A stretch of 64,000 nucleotides of DNA, from NCBI RefSeq assembly GCF_002705925.1, contig NZ_NKRE01000001.1:201880-265879 (forward strand). Direction: 5' to 3'. The position numbers and the translations under genes are program-made. Under the pieces are notes generated by a model. That model had not been told where the DNA came from. It ran no database searches and saw only the letters and a program-made list of their open reading frames with translations. Each line of letters begins with the position of its first letter. Position 1 is the first letter of the stretch. This document shows, one piece after another, positions 31,103 through 39,161 of the stretch. Origin of the DNA: Mycobacterium ostraviense (GTDB taxonomy: Bacteria; Actinomycetota; Actinomycetes; Mycobacteriales; Mycobacteriaceae).

Positions 31103-31566
31103 TCAGGCGCCGGCACCCTTCCGTAATCGCCGTCGCTCGGCGCGGTCAGGACCGCCGCCAACTTCGGATCGGCGAGCACCTCCGCGGTGTGTCGCCAACT
31201 CTCGATCAGCTGAGCCACCGGCGCCGGGTTGTCGATCGAATCCGCGGCCCGCATCGTCGCCACCAATTCGTCGACGAACTCGTGGACCTCCGCACGCGAC
31301 AAGAACGCCACCCACGGGAACGCCTCCGGCAACGCCTCGGTCACCAGGTCACGTATCCCGCGGTCGTGCCGCATCATCGCCACGAACAGCCGAGAGGTCG
31401 CCGACGACGCCTCTCGCTCCTGGGCCGCCCGCGAGGCCGTGATCAGTACCAAATCCTCGGCGTCGCGCCGACGCACCCGCAGCGGCCGTCCCGCCGAACT
31501 GCGCAGCCAGCGCTCGACGGTCGCCTTGCCCTTCAACTGCAGATCGGAAAACGACACCTCGTCCAT
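31099..31566 (-). CDS. Phd/YefM-like antitoxin candidate inside the BREX operon
   Basis: A 155-residue protein. Its first 50 residues (SFSDLQLKGKATVERWL, then RPLRVRRRDAEDLVLITA) resemble the Phd/YefM DNA-binding antitoxin fold. The remaining 100 residues are helical and may neutralise the toxin. It is longer than typical Phd antitoxins (80-90). The ATG at 31566 was chosen because the upstream frame to 31665 overlaps pglW and an AT-rich palindrome just before the ATG looks like a promoter/operator. It directly precedes and overlaps the toxin-like gene. Confidence 0.65.
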   Translation of the reverse strand: MDEVSFSDLQLKGKATVERWLRSSAGRPLRVRRRDAEDLVLITASRAAQEREASSATSRLFVAMMRHDRGIRDLVTEALPEAFPWVAFLSRAEVHEFVDELVATMRAADSIDNPAPVAQLIESWRHTAEVLADPKLAAVLTAPSDGDYGRVPAPE

Positions 31567-31570
31567 GACA

Positions 31571-31589
31571 TTAAAACTACTTATAAAGT
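31571..31589 (-). promoter_or_regulatory. AT-rich palindrome before the antitoxin gene
   Basis: In a very GC-rich region the 66-base gap after pglW holds TTAAAACTACTTATAAAGT, with a perfect inverted core ACTT-ATA-AAGT at 31579-31589. On the minus strand TATAAGT can serve as a -10 box. Position and symmetry suit autoregulation by the antitoxin and a second, internal promoter of the island. Confidence 0.4.
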
Positions 31590-31631
31590 CACCCCCATGT
31601 CGAGATCGCTGGCGTGTGTTCGGCTGCGTTG

Positions 31632-34600
31632 TCATGTGTGCACTGCATCCGCCGCGACTCGCCAAAGCAGGAACTGCGCGGGCGAGCCCAGTTGAATCGG
31701 CTTGCGGTCCACCAGCGCTCCGCTCTGCCCACGCAGTTGAGGTAGCAGCACCCAGACCGGGCGCCGTCGCGGTGCCGACAGGTCGCTGAGCTCGGCAAGA
31801 ATGTCGAGATGCCCGTAGCGGGCCAGCGGCGACACCTCGGTGAGGATCAGCGGCTCGCCCCGGCCGGCGCCGTCGAACACCGACGCGCGCAACTCGTCGG
31901 CCAACGAAGGCACCACCCGGTCGATCACCGCGCGCAGCCCGCGCGCGTCGCGGGTACCCGGTGCTGCGGCGTCGGCGCTACGAATCAGCTCCCAGGACAC
32001 GCCCTGCCGGTCAGCCAGTTCCCGCATCGCGGCGATCAGACGCGTCGTCACGTCGAGCTCCTCGCCGTCGTAGGCAGCGGCGAGCTCACGTGCGACCCGC
32101 TCATGCTGGCCGGGCCGATCCGGCGAGATGGGCACACCGACCGCGAGGAATCCCCGTTCGTCGATGCACCGTTGCAGCACCGCATCGCTATCTGCTCGGT
32201 GCCGCGCCGCGGCGTCGAGGTCGCCGAAGCCCGGCAACCCGGTCGGTGCGTGGGTATGCATGGTGGTCGCGCTGGGCGGTTCGGGAACCCGGAAGCGGTA
32301 GGCCTCGCCATCCCACTCAAGGTCGAGGCGCGTCTGCTCGATCAGGGTGTCCAGGTGCGGCCGCAGCGGAATGCGGTCCAACTCCGGGAAGCGGGCGGTC
32401 ACGCGGCTGCGGACCTGCGACGGCGACAGCGACTCCGACTGGGCCAGCCCCGTCAGCGCCACCCGCACCGCGGCCGCGGGCGACATGTCGCGGTTGTGCA
32501 ACTCGCCGCGGCCGGTCACCGCGGCATGACGCGAGATGGCGGCGGCCAGCCGCACCAACCGCGCGTCCCCCGGCCACTGGACTTGTGCGTCGGCGTCACT
32601 GACCGCACGGAAGCCCTCGTGGAATGCTGCCCGCAGTTCCCTGGCCGCCGTCGAGGCGGGCACCACGGCGGCAGCGTCGGCGCTGACCAGTTTGTCGGCC
32701 CGCTCACCCGCAGCTTCGGCGGCGGCCAGCAGCATCTCGTCGTCGGCCAGCAGCGCCAGCCGACGGCCGTGCCGTCGCCGCACGAATTCCTTTGTCCCCG
32801 ACGCGGTTTCGTGCTCACTGAGCCGGTCCAACGCTGCGCGTAGCAATCCACCGGCCGCGCGGTCGTGTGCCGACCAATCGGCGGCGGTGACGCCCGACTG
32901 CGGCAGCCGCGCGCGGATCTCGGCCGTCAGCGTAATGACCGCGGCGACCCCGCCGAAATCGGTGACCACCTGCTTGGCGATCTCGGTGATCGCGTCGAGC
33001 AAGTCCCGAGCGTCGGTGTTGTTCGCCCAGTCGTCCTGCAGTTCCTTGAGCACCTGGATGCCGCGCGGAGTGGTCTTGCCCAGTTTCTCGGCCAGTTCGG
33101 CGCTGCTGGCGAACGCGTCCAGTCCCGATGTGACACCCAGAATCAGCTCGGCGGCCCGCCTACGGGTGGTCGCCGCCCGCGGGGCCGATACGGCCGACAT
33201 CAACAGGCCGACCGCCTCGTCGAGACCCATGAGTTGATCGGAGACCATGCGCTGCTTGCCCAGCCGCTTCGTCCACTCCCGGTATCGGGTGGTGATCTCC
33301 TTGCGCGTGTCTTTGGCTTCGCGGGCGACCAGCCGGTTGAGCGGGGTGGAGTCCAGCGCCAGCAGTTCGCCGACGGTGGCGACTTGCGCAGTAGCCAACG
33401 CAGACACCGCCCGAGCACTCAACCCGGCGGCGGCCAGCGGCGTCGATACGTCCGCCCTCGCGGCGGCCGAATCGCCTTCCTGTGGCGCGGTTACGGTGTC
33501 CACCACGGCGAAGATGGCGCGCCAGCCGCACAGCATGTCCTCGGCGGTGTCGGGCCGTTGGACAGCGTCGCGGGACAGCGCGGTGGTGAAGAACTCGACC
33601 ATCGCCGCGGCGACGGCCGGCTCGAACATGTCGGGCGTCAGGGTGATGTCGTCGTCGACCGTGGCCGGATTGGTGTTCGAGTCGAGTCCGTACTGGGGGG
33701 TGTTGCCGGTCGCCATCTCGAACAGCACCACCGCGGCGCCGTAACGTTCGGCGGCGGTGTCGTACTGGCGGCGGCCACCGGTGCCCAAGAACGGGTCCAA
33801 GTACGGCGGGGTGCCTGCCTCAATATTCTTCGGATCGACCCCGGCCATCGAGAAGTCGAACATCACCAGATGCGAGTCAGCGCGCGAACTCGACTGATAC
33901 ACACCGAGATTCGCGGGTTTGATGTCGCGGTGCGTCACCCCTTTGCGTTCCAGCGCCACCAGGGCCGTCAGCAGGTCCGTGCCCCAGCGTTCCAGCACGT
34001 CGATCGACAAGCGGCCGCGATTGTTGAGTTCCTCGGCCAGCGTGGTGCGCCCGACGTACTTGAGCAGCAGCGCGGTGCGCCCGCCGACGTCGACGACGCC
34101 ATGCAAGGTGACGATGCGCTCGTCGTCCTCGAAGCGGCCCAGGAGCTGCGCCTCGGCGCGCAGCCGCTCGGCGGCGTCGGCGTCTTTGGCCACCTTCAAC
34201 ACCCGTTCAGCGCCACCCACCTGCTGGTCGGCGACCAGGATGCCGACCGCCGTCGAGCCGGCGCCGAGCTTGCGACGGTAGGTGAACCGTCCGGCCAGTT
34301 CGGTTCCCGGCCCGGCCTCCAGCGGGTCGGTGCCGGTCGCCTTGCCCAGCACGTTCTCGCGGGCAGCGGCAAGTCGTTCAAGAAACTCGGCCACGTCGGC
34401 AATGCGATCGTCGGGCCTGGGGTTGGTGGCGTCGAGCACCAGCTGGCGCAGCGAGGTTCGGACCTGGGGCATCTCCGCGGCCAGATCCAGGCCGTGGTCG
34501 CGACGCAGCCGGTCCATCAGCTCGCCGCGTTCGATGGCCGGCGCCTGGCCGTTGGTCAACACGAAAAAGGCCAGCGCTCCCAGCCCGAAGACGTCGATGC

Positions 34601-35813
34601 GCGCCGGATCCGTCGGGCGCGGCCCCTCCGGGGCTGCGAACAGCCGGGCCATCTCATGCGGTGCTGCCGCCATCAGCGACAGTGACCCACTCGACAGCCG
34701 GCTCACGGCGGTGTCGGGGTTGGCGGGCAGCACGCCGGCGCTGTCCCAGTCGGTGACCTGCGGCAGCGGTTCGGTTCGATCGCGGATTGTCACCGAACGC
34801 GGGTTGAGGCCGCGATGCACCACGCGGTTGCGGTGGGCGTAATTGACGATGTCGGCCAGCCGACCGATCAAGTCGAGTTGTTGTTCGAGCGACAGGTTCT
34901 TGTGAGCGGCCAGCCAAAGGTCAAGCGGCACATCACCTTTGGGCTGTGGAAATACCAGACCGATACCCAGTTCGGGCTCGTTGACCAGGTCTTCGGGAAC
35001 CTGCAATCCGTCGTAGCGCAACCGGGACAACAGGTGAAACTCGTGGGTGACGGCCTGCGTGCGGGCGTGGCTGTCGGCGGTGGTGGCGCCGTCACCGATG
35101 GTGTAGAAGCGGATGCGGGCGTGCCGTTCGGTGTCGACATGGTGAAAGGCCGGCCAGTCCTGCCAACCGTCGCCGTCGGCGAGTGGCTGCTCGTCGATGA
35201 TCCACGAGCCGACTTCGCGCTGGCGCCGCGGCGCCAGGCCGATCGCCTTCATCAGGCCGTGGATGATCAAGCTGTTCTTCTCGCTGACCGGCTCCCGTCG
35301 AGCCGGGGCCAGCAAGCGTTCGGATATCCCGGGCAATCGGGTCTTGGCGGTGTGCCCGTCCAGGCCGTACAGGTTGATCTTCGAGCTCTCCGGCAGCTCG
35401 CAGGTGAACTCCCGATGGTGCAGGAACACCAGTTCCTGCACGTAGGGGATGATGCCCGGGTCATAGCCCGCCTTCTGCCGCAGCGCGTCCTTAAGCAGCG
35501 ACGCGAAGTACTGGGACTTGCGGCGCGTCAGCAGCAGCGGCGAATCCTCAGCCCGCTGCCCGTTGCGGATCCACACGTGGTCGTTGCCCCGCAGAGTGCC
35601 CGCGTAATGCTTGAGCTCGATCAGATACAGGGTGTCGCGGGCGAGCACCAGGAGGTCGACCTCGTGCCAGCGGCCGCGTTTGTCGCGGAACTCGAAGTTG
35701 GCCCAGGCGCGAAACGGCGCGGCGTCGGGAAGAATCCGCTTGATGGCGTCGAGCCCCTGCTGTTCGTGGGCGAATTGCGACTCGGCGATCTGGACCCAAC
35801 GGCCGTCCTTCAC
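31632..35813 (-). CDS. pglW: BREX type 2 NERD-domain Ser/Thr kinase PglW
   Basis: A 1393-residue protein, the type 2 BREX kinase. The N-terminal NERD nuclease-related domain (about residues 10-110) includes EVDLLVLARDTLYLIELKHYAG. Two kinase-like lobes follow. The first has HRGLNPRS (333-340) and TDWDS instead of HRD and DFG, and looks inactive. The second has GAGSTA, VLKVAK, HRDIKPAN (628-635) and DFS instead of DFG, and is probably active. The C-terminal 600 residues are helical. The GTG start is preceded by GAGGAGGT, a near-perfect ribosome site. It is the first gene of the operon, preceded by a damage-type promoter. Confidence 0.9.
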   Translation of the reverse strand: MKDGRWVQIAESQFAHEQQGLDAIKRILPDAAPFRAWANFEFRDKRGRWHEVDLLVLARDTLYLIELKHYAGTLRGNDHVWIRNGQRAEDSPLLLTRRKSQYFASLLKDALRQKAGYDPGIIPYVQELVFLHHREFTCELPESSKINLYGLDGHTAKTRLPGISERLLAPARREPVSEKNSLIIHGLMKAIGLAPRRQREVGSWIIDEQPLADGDGWQDWPAFHHVDTERHARIRFYTIGDGATTADSHARTQAVTHEFHLLSRLRYDGLQVPEDLVNEPELGIGLVFPQPKGDVPLDLWLAAHKNLSLEQQLDLIGRLADIVNYAHRNRVVHRGLNPRSVTIRDRTEPLPQVTDWDSAGVLPANPDTAVSRLSSGSLSLMAAAPHEMARLFAAPEGPRPTDPARIDVFGLGALAFFVLTNGQAPAIERGELMDRLRRDHGLDLAAEMPQVRTSLRQLVLDATNPRPDDRIADVAEFLERLAAARENVLGKATGTDPLEAGPGTELAGRFTYRRKLGAGSTAVGILVADQQVGGAERVLKVAKDADAAERLRAEAQLLGRFEDDERIVTLHGVVDVGGRTALLLKYVGRTTLAEELNNRGRLSIDVLERWGTDLLTALVALERKGVTHRDIKPANLGVYQSSSRADSHLVMFDFSMAGVDPKNIEAGTPPYLDPFLGTGGRRQYDTAAERYGAAVVLFEMATGNTPQYGLDSNTNPATVDDDITLTPDMFEPAVAAAMVEFFTTALSRDAVQRPDTAEDMLCGWRAIFAVVDTVTAPQEGDSAAARADVSTPLAAAGLSARAVSALATAQVATVGELLALDSTPLNRLVAREAKDTRKEITTRYREWTKRLGKQRMVSDQLMGLDEAVGLLMSAVSAPRAATTRRRAAELILGVTSGLDAFASSAELAEKLGKTTPRGIQVLKELQDDWANNTDARDLLDAITEIAKQVVTDFGGVAAVITLTAEIRARLPQSGVTAADWSAHDRAAGGLLRAALDRLSEHETASGTKEFVRRRHGRRLALLADDEMLLAAAEAAGERADKLVSADAAAVVPASTAARELRAAFHEGFRAVSDADAQVQWPGDARLVRLAAAISRHAAVTGRGELHNRDMSPAAAVRVALTGLAQSESLSPSQVRSRVTARFPELDRIPLRPHLDTLIEQTRLDLEWDGEAYRFRVPEPPSATTMHTHAPTGLPGFGDLDAAARHRADSDAVLQRCIDERGFLAVGVPISPDRPGQHERVARELAAAYDGEELDVTTRLIAAMRELADRQGVSWELIRSADAAAPGTRDARGLRAVIDRVVPSLADELRASVFDGAGRGEPLILTEVSPLARYGHLDILAELSDLSAPRRRPVWVLLPQLRGQSGALVDRKPIQLGSPAQFLLWRVAADAVHT

Positions 35814-35858
35814 CGGTTGGGCACCTCCTCGTCGCTCTGGGCCGGATTGCTGCGCCCC

Positions 35859-35881
35859 AGTATCCGCTGCGACACCGACAA
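35859..35881 (-). promoter_or_regulatory. PafBC-like DNA-damage promoter in front of the BREX operon
   Basis: The minus strand reads TTGTCGGTG, eight bases, GATACT. The first box is identical to the RecA-NDp consensus TTGTCRGTG, the N8 spacing is exact and the -10 differs from TANNNT only in its first base. It lies 46 bases upstream of the pglW start codon, leaving a leader of about 40 bases that contains GAGGAGGT. Similar elements precede uvrA and uvrB in this window. Confidence 0.6.
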
Positions 35882-35921
35882 TGTAGGCACTTCAGTGTCG
35901 CGTGTGCTGAGCCGGGGTCGC

Positions 35922-38624
35922 TCAGTGCGCCGCGGCATCCCAGCTGCGCCCGAAGCCCACCGACACTTCCAAGGGAACATCCAGCGGGTAGGCGCCGCCC
36001 ATCTTCTCGCGCACCAGCGCCTCGACCTGTTCGCGTTCACCCGGCGCGATTTCGAACAGCAATTCGTCGTGGACCTGCAACAACATCCGCGATGCCAGGC
36101 CGGCCTCGGTGAGCGCCTTGTCGACCTCGATCATCGCCACCTTGATGATGTCGGCGGCGCTCCCCTGGATCGGCGCGTTGAGCGCCGCCCGCTCGGCGGC
36201 CTCACGCACTTGGCGATTGCTGCTGTCCAGCTCGGGCAGATAGCGCCGGCGCCCCAATACGGTGGCGGTGTAGCCGTCCTTGCGGGCCTGCTCGACCACG
36301 GCCATCAGGTAGTCGCGGACCCCGCCGAACCGGGCGAAGTATTGGTCCATTTGGACCTTCGCCTCTTCGGTGGAGATCTTCAGCTGGGTGGATAGCCCAT
36401 AGGCACTCAACCCGTAGGCCAGGCCGTACGACATCGCCTTGACCCGGCGACGCAGGTCGGCGGTCACTTCGTCGATCGGCACGCCGAACGCGCGGGACGC
36501 GACGAACGAATGCAGATCCTCGCCGGTGTTGAAGGCTTCGATGAGGCCAGCGTCGCGGGACAGGTGCGCCATGATCCGCATCTCGATCTGGCTGTAGTCG
36601 GCGGTCATCAGTTCGCTGTAGCCGGCGCCCACCACGAAAGCGTCGCGGATCTGCCGGCCGGCGTCGGTGCGGATCGGGATGTTCTGCAGGTTGGGTTCGG
36701 TAGACGAAAGCCGGCCGGTGGCCGCGATGGTCTGGTTGAACGTGGTGTGAATCCGGCCGTCGGCGGCCACCGCGCTCAGCAGCCCGTCGACGGTCACCTT
36801 GAGCCGGGTGACGTCGCGGTGCGCCAACAGATGCTGCAGGAACGGGTGCCCGGTCTTGTCAAAAAGACCCTGCAGCGCGTCGGCATCGGTGGTGTAGCCG
36901 GTCTTGGTCCGCTTGGTCTTGGGCATGCCGAGTTCGTCGAACAGCACCACCTGCAGTTGCTTGGGCGAGCCGAGGTTGATCTGCTTGCCGATGACGGCAT
37001 ACGCGGCCTCGGCGGCATCGCGGATCTGGTCGGCGAATTGGCTTTGCAGCTCGGCGAGCATCGGCAGATCGACGGCGATGCCGGCGCGCTCCATGTCCGC
37101 CAGCACCCGCTGCACCGGCAATTCCATCTCGGCCAGCAGCGCGGTGGAGTCGATGCGGGCCAGTTCGGCGTCCAGCGCTTCGGCCAGATCCGCCACGGCC
37201 CGAGCCCGCAGAATAGCCGTCTGGACCGCCTGGTCGTCCACCCCTTCGATGTCGTCGAGCAGTGAAAGCTGTTGCTGCTCAGGGGTTTCCGCCCGCAGCT
37301 CGCGGCGCAGGTAGCGCAGCGAGAGGTCGTCGAGGGTGAAGCTGCGCTGCCCCGGCCGTACCAGGTAGGCCGCCAGTGCGGTATCAGAGGTGACACCGTC
37401 CAAAATCCAGCCGCGACCGCTGAGGTCGTGAATGGCCATCTTGGCCTCATGCAGCGCTTTGGGTTTGGCGGGGTCGGCGAGCCAGGCCGCCAGCGCGGCG
37501 TCGTCGTCGGGCGTCACGGTCGCGGTGTCAATGTAGCCGCCTTCGCCGTCGGCGGCGGCGATCGCCAGCGCAGTGGCATCGCCGCCGTGAGGCAGATGTG
37601 TGCCCACGACCGTCAGGCCGGAGCGGCGCCCGTCGCTGGCGTGCTCGGCCAGCCACTGCGCGACCGTGCCCGGCTCGAGCGCACCACCGCGAACGTCGAA
37701 CCCCTCCTCGACCTCGGGTTCGGCGGCGACCAGGGTGTCGAACAGCCGATCGCGCAGCACCCGGAATTCGAGGTCGTCGAAGAGCCGGTGAATGTGGTCG
37801 CGGTCCCAGGGCTGCAGCCGTAACGTGTCCGGAGTTTGGGCCAGCGGCACGTCGCGGACCAGGTCGGTGAGTTCGCGGTTGCGCACCACGCTGGCCAGGT
37901 TGGCGCGCAGCGCGTCGCCGACCTTGCCGCGCACCGAGTCGACGTTGTCGACCAGCCCCTGCAGGGAGCCGTATTCGGCGATCCACTTGGTCGCGGTCTT
38001 CTCCCCCACCCCAGGAATACCGGGCAGGTTGTCGCTGGGGTCGCCCCGCAGCGCGGCGAAGTCCGGGTACTGCGCCGGGGTGAGCCCGTACTTTTCGACG
38101 ACGGCCTCGGGGGTGAAGCGAGTCAGTTCGCTGACGCCTTTGCGCGGGTAGAGCACCGTCACGTCGTCGCTGACCAGCTGCAAGGAGTCGCGGTCGCCGG
38201 TGACGACCAGCACCCGATACCCCTCCTTCTCGGCCTGGGAAGCCAACGTCGCGATGATGTCGTCGGCTTCGAAACCCGGTTCGGCGAGCACCGTGATGCC
38301 CAGCGCTCCCAGAACCTCCTTGGTGATGTCGATCTGGCCGTAGAATTCGTCGGGCGTCGACGACCGGTTGGCCTTGTACTCCGGGTAACGCTCGGAGCGG
38401 AAGGTCTGCCGGGACACGTCGAAGGCCGCGGCGATGTGCGTCGGGGCCTCGTCGCGCAGCAGGTTGATCAGCATGGCGGTGAAGCCGTAGACCGCGTTGG
38501 TGGTCAGCCCGCCGCGGGTCTTGAAGTTCTCCGCCGGCAGTGCGTAGAACGCCCGAAATGCCAGCGAGTTGCCATCCAGCAACATCAACGTCGGCTTGGG
38601 CTGATCCTCACTGGCGGTGCTCAC
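35922..38624 (-). CDS. polA: DNA polymerase I
   Basis: A 900-residue polymerase, similar to the 904 of M. tuberculosis PolA. The N-terminal third is the 5' nuclease (GNSLAFRAFYALP, TGDRDSLQLV, GDPSDNLPGIPGVGEKTA). The middle 3'-5' exonuclease-like domain lacks obvious catalytic carboxylates, as in other mycobacteria. The polymerase domain has DYSQIEMRIMAH (motif A), YGLAYGLSAYGLS (motif B) and QVHDELLFE (motif C). It fills gaps in excision repair, acting with uvrA and uvrB products. The start is GTG. The defence island begins 108 bases after its stop. Confidence 0.97.
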   Translation of the reverse strand: MSTASEDQPKPTLMLLDGNSLAFRAFYALPAENFKTRGGLTTNAVYGFTAMLINLLRDEAPTHIAAAFDVSRQTFRSERYPEYKANRSSTPDEFYGQIDITKEVLGALGITVLAEPGFEADDIIATLASQAEKEGYRVLVVTGDRDSLQLVSDDVTVLYPRKGVSELTRFTPEAVVEKYGLTPAQYPDFAALRGDPSDNLPGIPGVGEKTATKWIAEYGSLQGLVDNVDSVRGKVGDALRANLASVVRNRELTDLVRDVPLAQTPDTLRLQPWDRDHIHRLFDDLEFRVLRDRLFDTLVAAEPEVEEGFDVRGGALEPGTVAQWLAEHASDGRRSGLTVVGTHLPHGGDATALAIAAADGEGGYIDTATVTPDDDAALAAWLADPAKPKALHEAKMAIHDLSGRGWILDGVTSDTALAAYLVRPGQRSFTLDDLSLRYLRRELRAETPEQQQLSLLDDIEGVDDQAVQTAILRARAVADLAEALDAELARIDSTALLAEMELPVQRVLADMERAGIAVDLPMLAELQSQFADQIRDAAEAAYAVIGKQINLGSPKQLQVVLFDELGMPKTKRTKTGYTTDADALQGLFDKTGHPFLQHLLAHRDVTRLKVTVDGLLSAVAADGRIHTTFNQTIAATGRLSSTEPNLQNIPIRTDAGRQIRDAFVVGAGYSELMTADYSQIEMRIMAHLSRDAGLIEAFNTGEDLHSFVASRAFGVPIDEVTADLRRRVKAMSYGLAYGLSAYGLSTQLKISTEEAKVQMDQYFARFGGVRDYLMAVVEQARKDGYTATVLGRRRYLPELDSSNRQVREAAERAALNAPIQGSAADIIKVAMIEVDKALTEAGLASRMLLQVHDELLFEIAPGEREQVEALVREKMGGAYPLDVPLEVSVGFGRSWDAAAH

Positions 38625-38669
38625 GGATCACACTCTATGCACCTGGTCCGACGCGGTATGCGGCGCCGG

Positions 38670-38689
38670 AACTGCAACACGTTTCAGTT
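38670..38689. promoter_or_regulatory. KstR-type operator
   Basis: AACTGCAACACGTTTCAGTT contains TGCAACACGTTTCA, an exact fit to the KstR consensus TNNAACNNGTTNNA. It lies 29 bases upstream of the DUF35 protein start. The M. tuberculosis counterparts Rv1628c-Rv1627c are, to my knowledge, in the KstR cholesterol-catabolism regulon. It sits in the polA divergent region but most likely governs the plus-strand pair. Confidence 0.65.
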
Positions 38690-38717
38690 TTGTGCGTCTG
38701 CTCGGTAGGCTGGGCCG

Positions 38718-39161
38718 GTGCCCGAGGTCACCAGCCAAGCACCGGCCATTGACGGGTGGTTCGCCACCGACGAGGCCGGCAACCCGCATCTGACCGGCAG
38801 CAAGTGCCCGCAGTGCGGAACCTACGTCTTCCCGCCGCGCGAGAACAACTGCCCCAACCCGGCCTGCGAGAGCGACACACTAGAGTCCGTCGCGTTGTCT
38901 CGGCGCGGAAAGCTGTGGAGCTACACCGAAAACCGTTATGCCCCACCGCCGCCCTATCCCTCCCCCGACCCCTTCGAGCCGTTCGCAGTCGCCGCGGTGG
39001 AGCTGGCCGACGAGGGGCTGATCGTGCTGGGCAAGGTGGTCGAGGGCACGCTGGCGGCCGACTTGAAAGTGGGCATGGAGATGGAGCTGACCACCATGCC
39101 GCTGTTCACCGACGACGACGGTGTGCAACGCATCGTCTACGCGTGGAGGGTCGCATCGTGA
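38718..39161 (+). CDS. DUF35 OB-fold/zinc-ribbon thiolase partner (Rv1628c-like)
   Basis: A 147-residue DUF35 protein with an N-terminal zinc ribbon (CPQCG and CPNPAC, near residues 34-54) and a C-terminal OB fold (residues 60-140). Such proteins bind acyl-CoA and form complexes with thiolase-like enzymes in steroid side-chain breakdown. The GTG start is followed by PEVTSQAPAIDGW. Its stop overlaps the thiolase start as GTGA, so the two subunits are translationally coupled. A KstR-type operator precedes it. Confidence 0.87.
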   Translation: MPEVTSQAPAIDGWFATDEAGNPHLTGSKCPQCGTYVFPPRENNCPNPACESDTLESVALSRRGKLWSYTENRYAPPPPYPSPDPFEPFAVAAVELADEGLIVLGKVVEGTLAADLKVGMEMELTTMPLFTDDDGVQRIVYAWRVAS

